Assembly: GCA_937911935.1 (NCBI GenBank)
Contig: CALDQH010000099.1
Span: 1 to 27,344, forward strand
Reading direction: 5' to 3'
Length of the DNA: 27,344 nt
Origin: an uncultured Bacteroidales bacterium
GTDB lineage: Bacteria; Bacteroidota; Bacteroidia; Bacteroidales; Paludibacteraceae
Shown here: piece by piece, positions 16,535 through 24,136 of the stretch
Numbering within the stretch: position 1 is the first letter of the stretch
Layout: the number at the start of each line of letters is the position of its first letter
Notes under the pieces: generated by a model
The model's database searches: none
What the model was told of the DNA's origin: nothing
Seen by the model: the letters and a program-made list of their open reading frames with translations, nothing else
Translations under genes and position numbers: made by a program

Positions 16535-17385
16535 TCTAATACGATATACTTAGTTGGATCGAGCGACTGAATGCCGTTCCAAAGTTCAAAATGCAACATT
16601 CCATGAGGCGATTGTTCGTCCATCAAGGCAATTACCTCGCCCGTTTTAACAATATCGCCCGATTTTTTTAATACCATAGCGGCACCTTTATACACCGAAA
16701 TATAATTTTGCGGATGCACAATTTGCACGATGTATTCTTCTTGCGGATTGTAGCCTGCATACAACACCACTCCATTAAAAACAGATAATACCATCGAACC
16801 TTTTTCGGTTTGAATATCGATACCTAAATGGTTTTTGGTTGGTTCAAAAGGCGTTGTTATCACACCATTAACCGGTTTCATAAACACGGGAGCCGCCACT
16901 CCTTGTTCTGTACTCGTAGCCGATAGGTTGTATTGTTCTGCCTGCTCAAAGGAGGCACAAAATTCTTTTTCTTTTTCGGATTTTTCGAGCAATTGTTCGT
17001 CTCTTTCGTGCGCCAAAACCGATACCGATTGTACGGTAGTATCGATGGCGATATTACCCATTACTACATCCCTAAACGTATTGATATAGGCTTGACGCAA
17101 GCTTACCTCGTTGGTTAGCGAATCGACCACAATAGCCTGGCGCACCACTTCTTTTCGCAATCCAACATCTACATTCTCGGGCAACAAATTGCGCAAGGGT
17201 GTAAACAAAATAAGCGAAGAGAAAATAACCAATACCACCAACAACGACAATGCCATCCAAAAGAAAAAACGCAACACAGATATACGCAGATGCAACAACT
17301 CTTCTAACGTATTTTCGTTTAGAACAGACACTTTGTATTTCATGCGAATTCGCTGAAAGAATCCCAAATGATTACCTCTATTCAT
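16531..17385 (-). CDS. M23-family (LytM domain) membrane protein, probably non-catalytic
   Basis: The 284-residue protein has a short cytoplasmic N-terminus, one membrane helix (about 38-62), a periplasmic helical stretch (about 72-150) and a C-terminal LytM fold (about 165-275). The HxxxD zinc motif is present as H186-D190 in NHLGID and the last zinc histidine as H265. In S. aureus LytM, H260 and the first His of HxH are catalytic; here the aligned places read G234 (YKGA in place of YAHL) and M263 (MLH in place of HLH). It is therefore likely a scaffold or amidase activator like EnvC/NlpD, not an active endopeptidase. An internal Met at 15 (17343) is an alternative start; the longer form is kept because its first residues resemble those I recall in homologues. 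Confidence 0.85.
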   Translation of the reverse strand: MNRGNHLGFFQRIRMKYKVSVLNENTLEELLHLRISVLRFFFWMALSLLVVLVIFSSLILFTPLRNLLPENVDVGLRKEVVRQAIVVDSLTNEVSLRQAYINTFRDVVMGNIAIDTTVQSVSVLAHERDEQLLEKSEKEKEFCASFEQAEQYNLSATSTEQGVAAPVFMKPVNGVITTPFEPTKNHLGIDIQTEKGSMVLSVFNGVVLYAGYNPQEEYIVQIVHPQNYISVYKGAAMVLKKSGDIVKTGEVIALMDEQSPHGMLHFELWNGIQSLDPTKYIVLE

Positions 17386-17439
17386 AGTCCTTTAATAAAC
17401 TCTACGAAGATAATGCAAAAAAAATAAATTTACTTGATT

Positions 17440-17470
17440 TTTGGTATATAAAAAAATAGCGTTATCTTTG
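17440..17470 (+). promoter_or_regulatory. Promoter of tRNA-Met(CAT)
   Basis: TTTG (17440-17443), a 19-nt spacer and TATCTTTG (17463-17470) match the Bacteroidota promoter consensus exactly; the tRNA begins 16 nt later. Confidence 0.82.
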
Positions 17471-17485
17471 CAAACGCTTTAAGCA

Positions 17486-17559
17486 GGGCTCATAGCTCAG
17501 TCGGTTAGAGCATCGGACTCATAACCCGCAGGTCCTTGGTTCAAGTCCAAGTGGGCCCA
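17486..17559 (+). tRNA. tRNA-Met (CAT), elongator type
   Basis: A full cloverleaf is visible: acceptor GGGCTCA pairs with TGGGCCC, D-arm GCTC/GAGC, T-arm CTTGG/CCAAG around TTCAAGT, discriminator A at 17559. The anticodon loop is CTCATAA with anticodon CAT. The CCA end is not encoded (the gene continues CCT). It lacks the initiator features (C1 opposite A72, three GC pairs below the anticodon), so it is elongator Met or, less likely, the lysidine-modified Ile tRNA. Two anticodon-stem pairs, 27-43 (T/C) and 31-39 (A/C), do not match. Confidence 0.93.
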
Positions 17560-17562
17560 CCT

Positions 17563-17591
17563 AAAACCGCTAACAGAAAGTTAGCGGTTTT
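17563..17591 (+). terminator. Intrinsic terminator after tRNA-Met
   Basis: A 12-bp stem (AAAACCGCTAAC and GTTAGCGGTTTT) with a 5-nt loop begins 4 nt after the tRNA and runs into a T-rich stretch (TTTTTGTTTTT). Confidence 0.92.
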
Positions 17592-17616
17592 TGTTTTTAA
17601 AATTTGAGCATTTTCG

Positions 17617-17646
17617 TTGGTAAATCATGATTATTGTGTATATTCG
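17617..17646 (+). promoter_or_regulatory. Putative ribF promoter
   Basis: TTG (17617-17619), a 19-nt spacer and TATATTCG (17639-17646), one mismatch from TAnnTTTG, lie just ahead of the chosen ribF start at 17655, leaving a very short leader. Confidence 0.5.
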
Positions 17647-17654
17647 CAGTCATT

Positions 17655-18599
17655 ATGAAAGTTATCACAAATTTTAGAAACCTCGAAGCAAAACAATCGG
17701 CGGTAGCCATTGGTTTTTTTGACGGAGTGCACAAAGGACACGCCAGTTTGCTTCAAACATTGGTGCAAAAAGCCCACGAAAGAGGCTTGCAGTCGGTTGT
17801 TATTACCTTCTCTAAACATCCACGCGAAATTTTGGGTGCCAACTACGTTCCCAAATTGCTTACCATCAAAGACGAACGTACCGAACTTTTAGAAAAGATT
17901 GGCATCGATCTTTGTATCGTTTTGGATGCAGACAAAGACTTATTCGACCTATCGTCCAAATATTTTATGCAACACTATTTGGTTGAAAAACTAAACACCA
18001 AATATTTGCTAATCGGACACGATCACCACTTTGGCAACGACCGCGAAAACGGTTTTAGTTACTACAAACAATTGGGCGATGCCATGGGCGTAGAAGTGGA
18101 GCAAGCTGCTGCAATCCAAGTAAATAATTTCAATGTCAGCTCGTCTATGGTGCGCAAAGCTTTGTTAGACGGCCAAGTTAAACAAGCTGGCAATTATTTG
18201 GGATACTCGTACTTTATCAACGGAACGGTTGTTTCGGGACAAAAAGTGGGTAGAACCATTGGATTCCCAACGGCTAACGTTGCCATTAACGACGTACACA
18301 AACTACTACCCAAACACGGTGTATATGCTGTTCGCGTAAAATTAAACGACGACGAAACCATTTACAACGGCATGTTGTACATTGGCGAGCGTCCTACCTT
18401 TGTAACCCACTCGGTTGCCAAAAGCATCGAGGTACACTTGTTTAATTTTACCGACGATATTTACCACCGTCGCATTCACGTTGAGTTTTTGGAATACGTA
18501 CGCGACGAAGCCCACTTTGACACACCTGATAGTTTGGCTCGTCAATTGCAACAAGACAAAATCGAATTGGAAACTTGGTTTAGAGAACAAAACTTTTAA
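17655..18599 (+). CDS. ribF: Bifunctional riboflavin kinase / FAD synthetase
   Basis: RibF phosphorylates riboflavin to FMN and adenylates FMN to FAD. The start at MKVITNFRN (314 residues) is preferred over one 7 codons upstream, because the upstream codons overlap the likely promoter box. The N-terminal FMN adenylyltransferase domain has GFFDGVHKGH (20-29) and the NSSMVR-type motif SSSMVRKALLDG near 162; the C-terminal flavokinase domain has GRTIGFPTAN (199-208) and TIYNGMLYIGERPTF. Length fits the family. It stands alone between a terminated tRNA and a bidirectional terminator. The leader is too short to hold an FMN riboswitch. Confidence 0.95.
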   Translation: MKVITNFRNLEAKQSAVAIGFFDGVHKGHASLLQTLVQKAHERGLQSVVITFSKHPREILGANYVPKLLTIKDERTELLEKIGIDLCIVLDADKDLFDLSSKYFMQHYLVEKLNTKYLLIGHDHHFGNDRENGFSYYKQLGDAMGVEVEQAAAIQVNNFNVSSSMVRKALLDGQVKQAGNYLGYSYFINGTVVSGQKVGRTIGFPTANVAINDVHKLLPKHGVYAVRVKLNDDETIYNGMLYIGERPTFVTHSVAKSIEVHLFNFTDDIYHRRIHVEFLEYVRDEAHFDTPDSLARQLQQDKIELETWFREQNF

Positions 18600-18614
18600 A
18601 TCATCCTACCATAC

Positions 18615-18650
18615 AAAAAAAGGGCTGACCTCTGGGTCAGCCCTTTCTGC
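18615..18650. terminator. Bidirectional terminator between ribF and the barrel gene
   Basis: A 12-bp perfect stem, AAAGGGCTGACC and GGTCAGCCCTTT, with a 4-nt loop occupies 18619-18646. On the left it is preceded by an A run (18615-18621), giving a U tract for the minus-strand transcript; on the right TTTCTGCTTT follows for the plus strand. It serves the convergent genes ribF and 18661-19755. Confidence 0.92.
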
Positions 18651-18660
18651 TTTGCATCTA

Positions 18661-19755
18661 TTACCTTGCTAACATGGCCCGCAATTTGGGCGCCTTTTTA
18701 TCGAATACCCTTCCTAAATTAAACTGGGCAATAATTTGTTGTTGACAATTGAACTTGCCCTCCTCTGTTACATCTATGGTAAAAGCACCATGTACATTAA
18801 CAAATCGGTTGTTGAAGATATACACCAAAATATCAGTTCGGTTGTAAATGTTTGCCCGATACCAAGGATCTCCCTGGTTAAGCACTGCACCATATCGGCT
18901 ATACAACGGGAACATATTATCGCCGATATAGAGTGTATTTTTTAGACCTACGTATTTCCAACGAGCAAAGAGTTCGATACAGCCACCATGCGTAAAGTAA
19001 TTTTCATCGCGATTGCGGTCGCGCTGTATTCCAAATAGGTAACCTGCTCGCAACGACAACGTATCCATGGGTGTGTAAGAGGTAAAATCCAAACCAATAT
19101 AAGGATTAACCAAATAATCGTCGCACACGCCATAATTTTTGGTTTTGCTATTTGCCAGATGGTTAATCATTGCCATACCACCTATATTAAACCATTTACG
19201 TTGGTAACGTCCACTAATTACCACACGAAAAGCTTCGCGCGTAGAATCGCCATACATACCCCGCCAATCTGCTAACACACTGGCAAAACCTTTTTCGCTA
19301 CGATATTGGAACAAAGCCCCTTGAATATTGGCACACTGGTATGCCAACGAATCGTACCACAGATAAGTAGGCATATCCTCAATAAGGTGCGTATAAGGAA
19401 CAAATCCCAAGTTTACATCAAAGCCTTTAACTTGCAAACGATAATAGGCAGTAGGACGAAACTCTGCTCGCGCGTAATCGGTGCCGATAGGTTGGTTGTA
19501 TGCCACACCCACCATAACACGATGGCTAACTTTACCAGAGTCCTCTTGAATTGAAACACCTACCTCGGGTGCCAAACGCACACCAAATTGCGTAAAATCG
19601 TGCTGGTATTTGGTTTGACTAAACTCACGGTTATCAAAGTAGAACAAAAAGTCTGCGTCGTATGCAAACTTTACAGAGGTTGATTTCTCTTGTGCAACCA
19701 ATGGATGGAGGCAAAAAAGAAACATCAAACTATATAGAGCCCAAAATTTTTTCAT
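18661..19755 (-). CDS. Predicted outer-membrane beta-barrel protein, unknown function
   Basis: I do not recognise a named family. The start is set at MKKFWALYSLMFLFCLHPLVAQ, a good signal peptide of about 22 residues, rather than 19 codons upstream inside the end of glnN. The 364-residue product then consists of alternating aromatic and polar strands typical of an outer-membrane barrel (for example YYRLQVKGFDVNLGFVPY, GRYQRKWFNIGGMAMI, LYIGDNMFPLYSRYG). The last residue is not the usual aromatic, and the end (KKAPKLRAMLAR) is basic, so the barrel may close earlier. It lies 4 nt after glnN and so is probably expressed with glutamine synthetase. Confidence 0.75.
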   Translation of the reverse strand: MKKFWALYSLMFLFCLHPLVAQEKSTSVKFAYDADFLFYFDNREFSQTKYQHDFTQFGVRLAPEVGVSIQEDSGKVSHRVMVGVAYNQPIGTDYARAEFRPTAYYRLQVKGFDVNLGFVPYTHLIEDMPTYLWYDSLAYQCANIQGALFQYRSEKGFASVLADWRGMYGDSTREAFRVVISGRYQRKWFNIGGMAMINHLANSKTKNYGVCDDYLVNPYIGLDFTSYTPMDTLSLRAGYLFGIQRDRNRDENYFTHGGCIELFARWKYVGLKNTLYIGDNMFPLYSRYGAVLNQGDPWYRANIYNRTDILVYIFNNRFVNVHGAFTIDVTEEGKFNCQQQIIAQFNLGRVFDKKAPKLRAMLAR

Positions 19756-19759
19756 GCTA

Positions 19760-21955
19760 TTATCGAATAAACAGCATTTCGCGGTATTTGGGTAGGCTCC
19801 ACAAATCGTCATCTACAATGAGTTCCAATTCGTCGGCATGATAACGAATGGTATCGAAATAAGGGAGCACAGTGCTTTCGTATGCCAAGGCTTTTTCGCG
19901 CTCGCTTTCTATTTTATTGGCCGTTTTGCGAGCAGCTACCATTTTTTGTACAGCAAGGGTAATTTGCGAAATGTGATTAGCCAAACGCTCTATCAAATCT
20001 TTGTTGTGTTTGCTCAGTTCGGCAGCCAACTCCGGGCTATATACTTGTTGCATTTTATAGACATTATCCAGCAACATCGATTGGTAGCGAGTAGCCACAG
20101 GAATGATGTGATTAAGCGACAAATCGCCCAAAATACGGGCTTCGATTTGTATCTTTTTGGTATAGGTATCCCATTTTACCTCGTTGCGCGCTTCTAACTC
20201 TTTTTCGGTAAATACGCCCGTACGAGCAAAAAGTTGCACACTCTGCTCGGCGGTATAGGAATCGTAAATAAGGGGTACACTGTTTTCGCAATCCAAACCA
20301 CGTGCCTTAGCCTCTTGTTTCCAGGCGTCGCTATAGCCATTGCCATCAAAACGAATGGCTTTAGAGGTTTTGATGTATGCTTTTAATACCTCGAAGATAG
20401 CACTTTGTGTGGTTTGACCTTGTGCTATTTTATCATCGACAGATGCCTTGAACTCGGCAAGTTGATCTGCCATAACAGCATTAAGGGCAATCATAGCCGA
20501 TGCACAGTTTGCCGACGAACCTACCGCTCTAAACTCAAAGCGATTGCCTGTAAAAGCAAAAGGAGAGGTGCGGTTGCGGTCGGTATTATCCAGCAAAACT
20601 TCGGGGATATGTGCCACACCCAAGTGCATTTTTTTCTTGTCATCCAACAAGATAGCCTCGTCGCTACTGCTGTTTTCTAATTTATCCAAAACAGCACTCA
20701 ATTGAGAGCCCAAGAAAGCCGATATAATAGCAGGAGGAGCCTCGTTTGCTCCCAAACGATGTGCATTTTGTGCTGTCATGATAGACGCTTTTAGCAATGC
20801 ATTGTTTTTATACACTGCCATAAGGGCATTTACCAAGAAGGTAATAAACTGCAAGTTTTCGGCAGGGGTTTTACCCGGAGTAAACAAGCCTACACCCGTA
20901 TCGGTACCCAGCGACCAATTGCAATGTTTGCCCGAACCATTGATGCCTGCAAATGGTTTTTCGTGCAAAAGCACACGGAAACCATGCTTACGGGCAATGC
21001 GGTTCATAATCGACATCATGAGCAAGTTTTGGTCGATAGCCAAGTTCATTTCGCCAAAAATAGGCGCAATTTCAAATTGGTTAGGTGCCACCTCGTTGTG
21101 ACGTGTTTTGCAAGGAATGGCATATTTGTAGGCTTCGTATTCTAACTCTTTCATAAAAGCCTGAACACGAGCGGGAATTGCACCAAAATAATGGTCCTCT
21201 AATTGTTGGTTTTTAGCCGACTCGTGACCCAACAAGGTTCGACCGGTCAAAAGCAAGTCGGGACGAGCGGCATACAAACCTTCGTCCACCAAAAAATATT
21301 CTTGTTCCCAACCCAAAAAGGTGGTCACGTTTTTTACCGATGCGTCAAAATATTGGCAAACGGCTTTGGCTGCTGTATTAACTGCATGGATAGACTTTAA
21401 CAAAGGCGTTTTGTAGTCGAGTGCCTCGCCCGTATAGGAGACAAACACCGTAGGGATACACAACGTATCATCTACCACAAAGGCAGGAGACGAAGGATCC
21501 CACGCTGTATAACCACGTGCCTCGAACGTATTGCGAATACCGCCATTAGGGAAACTCGAAGCATCGGGTTCTTGTTGGATCAAGATTTTGCCCGAGAATT
21601 TTTCGATAATTTCGCCACCAGGAGCACCATCGTATTCGATAAACGAGTCGTGTTTTTCGGCGGTACCTTCGGTAAGGGGTTGAAACCAATGGGTATAGTG
21701 GGTAGCACCCATATCCATTGCCCATTTTTTCATCCCTTCGGCTACATCGTCTGCAATTTCACGACCCAAGGGTTCGCCATTATCAATAGAAGCACAAATT
21801 TGCTGCATTACCTGCTTTGACAAATACTGTGCCATTTGTTTGCGGCCAAATACGTTTTTGCCATAGTAAGTAGATGTTGCCACGTCTTGTGGCGTTACAG
21901 CAAGGGGCTTTTTCTTGAATGCCTCGCTTACCACTTGGAATCTTAGGTTGCTCAT
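19760..21955 (-). CDS. glnN: Glutamine synthetase type III
   Basis: GSIII makes glutamine from glutamate, ammonia and ATP as a large oligomer. The 731-residue length and motifs are those of the GlnN group found in Bacteroidota and cyanobacteria, much longer than GlnA of type I: WEQEYFLVD (216-224), NEVAPNQFEIAPIF (287-300), GINGSGKHCNWSLG (337-350) and NRTSPFAFTGNRFEFRA (461-477). The GSIII-specific N-terminal part includes VFGRKQMAQYL. A promoter lies 26 bp upstream, reaching into the end of the methyltransferase gene, and the outer-membrane barrel gene follows at 4 nt. Confidence 0.97.
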   Translation of the reverse strand: MSNLRFQVVSEAFKKKPLAVTPQDVATSTYYGKNVFGRKQMAQYLSKQVMQQICASIDNGEPLGREIADDVAEGMKKWAMDMGATHYTHWFQPLTEGTAEKHDSFIEYDGAPGGEIIEKFSGKILIQQEPDASSFPNGGIRNTFEARGYTAWDPSSPAFVVDDTLCIPTVFVSYTGEALDYKTPLLKSIHAVNTAAKAVCQYFDASVKNVTTFLGWEQEYFLVDEGLYAARPDLLLTGRTLLGHESAKNQQLEDHYFGAIPARVQAFMKELEYEAYKYAIPCKTRHNEVAPNQFEIAPIFGEMNLAIDQNLLMMSIMNRIARKHGFRVLLHEKPFAGINGSGKHCNWSLGTDTGVGLFTPGKTPAENLQFITFLVNALMAVYKNNALLKASIMTAQNAHRLGANEAPPAIISAFLGSQLSAVLDKLENSSSDEAILLDDKKKMHLGVAHIPEVLLDNTDRNRTSPFAFTGNRFEFRAVGSSANCASAMIALNAVMADQLAEFKASVDDKIAQGQTTQSAIFEVLKAYIKTSKAIRFDGNGYSDAWKQEAKARGLDCENSVPLIYDSYTAEQSVQLFARTGVFTEKELEARNEVKWDTYTKKIQIEARILGDLSLNHIIPVATRYQSMLLDNVYKMQQVYSPELAAELSKHNKDLIERLANHISQITLAVQKMVAARKTANKIESEREKALAYESTVLPYFDTIRYHADELELIVDDDLWSLPKYREMLFIR

Positions 21956-21980
21956 ATATGTGATTATAGATTGTAAACCG

Positions 21981-22011
21981 CAAAGATAGACATTCTTGTA
22001 TTAACGTGCAA
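21981..22011 (-). promoter_or_regulatory. Promoter of glnN
   Basis: On the minus strand TTG (22009-22011) is followed by 20 nt and TATCTTTG (21981-21988), close to the Bacteroidota consensus; the glnN start is 26 bp downstream. The TTG box falls within the last codons of the methyltransferase gene. Confidence 0.65.
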
Positions 22012-23068
22012 CAATCAAAACCTCGTTTGACTGTTTAGTGCTCAATACATATTTAATGTCGCTACTTTGGTATATTTTAATAGTTTTACCTAATTTTTCT
22101 AATATTCCTACCAATTCGTTAATTGTAGGAATCCCATCAGACCTGTATGAGATAGCCATTGTTGCATGACTAAATTGCGTAAAGAGTTTTTCAAATGCCT
22201 GAAAGATGGTTCTTGAGTCATTCCATACATTGGGCTGACGGAACAAACGAAGATGTTTGCTATTATAATCAATTTTTTTACCCCAATTATCGTAGTCCAC
22301 TAATCCATTAAGAAAATGGTAAAAATCCGCATAATCTACACCTGCGCCTTTGTTATTTAAATAGGGAGTATCTATATAAACAAAATCAAATGTAGGTTCT
22401 ATACTAAAAGCATTGCAATTGGTAGAACAACATATTTCATCATTATCAAAGACTGCGTTGTTTGCTTCCTCAACAAATCTCTTAAAATGGACCTCAAATG
22501 GAGTATCCCAAGTCCTTTTGTTTCCAAAACTTCGTTCTACATCTTGTAATCGAACGTATAAATTACGTCGGTGAAAAAGGTTGTATGGTCTTTTGATTAT
22601 GCAGGATTGGAATAATGCAAAATAAGCTATAGCCTGTTTATATACATCATCCATATGGCGAATATTAGTAGAAACAATATCTAACCAGCAATTTTCTTGG
22701 TCTGTAAAATAAATATCTTTAAAAGTGCGCTCTATAAAATTAGGATATACTATATCATTATGCTTTGTTAATAAATCATCTATCTCATAATCATCTACGT
22801 AAGTATTTTTATTTTCAATAAGAGCCTTGCCTATAATATAGTTAAAAGGCAGAATATCATTGTATGTTACTTGTTTATGTTCCTTTTTTAGGCGATACGA
22901 AACACTTCCAGTGCCTCCAAAAGCATCTAATGCAGAATGGAAAGGGATGTCTTTTATGCAATCCCAAATCCAGTCCGCAAATCTTTGCTTACTTCCTTGA
23001 TAACGAGTGGAAGGAAATTTAGCTACAGTGGGAATATATTCTGTAAAAAGTGATAACTGCAACGCCAT
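22001..23068 (-). CDS. D12-class adenine-N6 DNA methyltransferase of the R-M pair
   Basis: This 355-residue enzyme should methylate adenine in the site cut by its neighbour and so protect the host DNA. Family motifs: motif X TRYQGSKQRF (21-30), AdoMet-binding motif I DAFGGTGS (48-55), and catalytic motif IV DTPY (233-236), a variant of DPPY common in N6-adenine enzymes. The start codon overlaps the endonuclease stop by 1 nt (TAATG), so the two are translationally coupled with the nuclease first. The gene is visibly richer in A and T and in ATA and AGA codons than its neighbours, suggesting transfer. It does not obviously look like M.EcoRV beyond the shared D12 class. Confidence 0.9.
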   Translation of the reverse strand: MALQLSLFTEYIPTVAKFPSTRYQGSKQRFADWIWDCIKDIPFHSALDAFGGTGSVSYRLKKEHKQVTYNDILPFNYIIGKALIENKNTYVDDYEIDDLLTKHNDIVYPNFIERTFKDIYFTDQENCWLDIVSTNIRHMDDVYKQAIAYFALFQSCIIKRPYNLFHRRNLYVRLQDVERSFGNKRTWDTPFEVHFKRFVEEANNAVFDNDEICCSTNCNAFSIEPTFDFVYIDTPYLNNKGAGVDYADFYHFLNGLVDYDNWGKKIDYNSKHLRLFRQPNVWNDSRTIFQAFEKLFTQFSHATMAISYRSDGIPTINELVGILEKLGKTIKIYQSSDIKYVLSTKQSNEVLIVAR

Positions 23069-23850
23069 TAGTCAATGTGTTTGAATTGCTTATATTCTTT
23101 CAGATTGCTATAATATGGTTTGGGTAATTCTGCCTTTTTAGCCATATCTATAGTTAAATAATACATCCAATAGTCATTAAATATCTCTTCGCTTAGATTA
23201 GCAAAAGTTCCATTACCATTTACTAAATCTTCTATCTTGCTAACTGAACCAATATTTTTTGTATTACCACTTCCTGGTCTATCTATGGCTATTCTCCATT
23301 TCTCCTGAACAAAAAATTGGAAATTCTTTATTACAGATACAATGTCATCTAAATTCTCTAAAGTATATATTTTTCGTTCATCAACACCTGATACTGTGTC
23401 ATAGATCACACCTAAAACTATATGTGCTTTATATTCGTTGTATGGATGAGTTATATTTTTTGTACTTTGCCTATCGCGAAAATAGCCTGTAAAAGCTCCA
23501 AGTGTCATGCCATTTATATGAGCTGTATCTTTTCTATAACTACTCTTTAAATCTACTGCAAACAAATTACCTTCCTTATCTTTAAAAGTAATATCAGGGT
23601 AATAATTTTGCTCTTTTGTCAATTCTACTTCCAATTCATTCCTGGATGCAAACTCCATAATTTTTGGGAAAAGATATAATTCTATAATCTTAGATATAAC
23701 TTTAGTATCCGAGGAGATGGTGTAGATATTTTTACAAATATCAATAAAGCCTTTAACAACCCAGTCTCCATCTTTGGTACTAATAAGTTTATCAAAACCA
23801 CTAACAGACTTACGCAATAATTTAATGAATGTATCCTTATTCATAAACAA
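23068..23850 (-). CDS. EcoRV-like type II restriction endonuclease
   Basis: The 260-residue protein can be lined up by eye with EcoRV (245 residues) through most of its length. The catalytic set is kept: E57 in SDTKVISKIIELY (EcoRV E45), P85-D86 in QNYYPDITF (EcoRV D74), D100 and K102 in AVDLKSSY (EcoRV D90, K92). The DNA-reading loops are also kept: the Q-loop around EQNYYPD and the R-loop GSGNTKNIGS (193-202, EcoRV GSGNTTNIGS). GATATC is therefore the predicted target, by inference. The matching C-terminal FNDYWMYYLT is present too. AT-rich composition and its place between core genes suggest horizontal arrival. M3 (23844) is an alternative start. Confidence 0.92.
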   Translation of the reverse strand: MFMNKDTFIKLLRKSVSGFDKLISTKDGDWVVKGFIDICKNIYTISSDTKVISKIIELYLFPKIMEFASRNELEVELTKEQNYYPDITFKDKEGNLFAVDLKSSYRKDTAHINGMTLGAFTGYFRDRQSTKNITHPYNEYKAHIVLGVIYDTVSGVDERKIYTLENLDDIVSVIKNFQFFVQEKWRIAIDRPGSGNTKNIGSVSKIEDLVNGNGTFANLSEEIFNDYWMYYLTIDMAKKAELPKPYYSNLKEYKQFKHID

Positions 23851-23871
23851 TAATAGGTATTCTTATAAGTG

Positions 23872-23902
23872 CAAAAATACTTATATTTACCGAAAAATAC
23901 AA
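23872..23902 (-). promoter_or_regulatory. Putative promoter of the restriction-modification operon
   Basis: On the minus strand TTG (23900-23902), 20 nt and TATTTTTG (23872-23879) match the local promoter form and lie 22 bp from the nuclease start. Confidence 0.5.
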
Positions 23903-23907
23903 GTATT
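23876..23907. promoter_or_regulatory. Inverted repeat across the R-M promoter, possible operator
   Basis: AATACTT (23876-23882) and AAGTATT (23901-23907) form a perfect 7-bp inverted repeat with an 18-nt centre, covering the -33 box and part of the -7 box. A regulator could bind there, but no controller gene is adjacent and AT-rich DNA produces such repeats by chance. Confidence 0.3.
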
Positions 23908-23937
23908 GCTAGGGTGGACATTTTTGAAGATTGAAGA

Positions 23938-23965
23938 AACAAAAAAGCAACCCGATTGGGTTGCT
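23938..23965 (-). terminator. Intrinsic terminator of the tRNA-Gln/tRNA-fMet operon
   Basis: An 8-bp stem AGCAACCC / GGGTTGCT (23946-23953, 23958-23965) with loop GATT follows the initiator tRNA by 4 nt; on the minus-strand transcript the stem is followed by a U-rich tract (complement of the A run at 23938-23945). Confidence 0.9.
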
Positions 23966-23969
23966 AAGG

Positions 23970-24041
23970 TTGCGGAGAGCGGGATCGAACCACTGACCTC
24001 TGGGTTATGAGCCCAGCGAGCTACCACTGCTCCACTCCGCG
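23970..24041 (-). tRNA. Initiator tRNA-Met (CAT)
   Basis: The minus-strand cloverleaf starts CGCGGAG and ends CTCCGCA, so position 1 is C facing A72, the initiator hallmark. The anticodon stem has three stacked GC pairs (CTGGG/CCCAG) around CTCATAA. T-arm AGTGG/CCGCT with TTCGATC is normal. CCA is not encoded. It lies 5 nt downstream of tRNA-Gln on the same strand, sharing promoter and terminator. Confidence 0.95.
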
Positions 24042-24046
24042 ATGTG

Positions 24047-24117
24047 TTGCCTCACGAGGATTCGAACCTCGACAGGCAGAACCAAAATCTGTAGTGCTAC
24101 CATTACACCATGAGGCA
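24047..24117 (-). tRNA. tRNA-Gln (TTG)
   Basis: Acceptor TGCCTCA pairs perfectly with TGAGGCA; the D-arm, the T-arm (CGAGG/CCTCG around TTCGAAT) and an anticodon loop TTTTGGT giving anticodon TTG are clear. CCA is not encoded. First gene of a two-tRNA operon. Confidence 0.96.
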
Positions 24118-24136
24118 ATCGCTTGGTTTGCGACTG

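Noticed and set aside
17405..17412. Minus-strand TATCTTCG as promoter of the M23-dxr-rseP operon
   Set aside because: One mismatch from consensus and no TTG box at 19-21 nt; too weak to list, although the operon must have a promoter near here.
17634..17654. Longer ribF start
   Set aside because: The added codons overlap the likely promoter -7 box and precede the family's usual N-terminus.
17587..17655. FMN riboswitch ahead of ribF
   Set aside because: The leader is too short and lacks the conserved RFN element sequence.
19756..19812. Longer start for the outer-membrane protein gene
   Set aside because: It would bury the signal peptide 19 residues inside and overlap glnN; the start at 19755 gives a normal signal peptide.
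22001..23935. Prophage, integrative element or insertion sequence carrying the R-M genes
   Set aside because: No integrase, transposase, phage gene or terminal inverted repeat was found around the pair.
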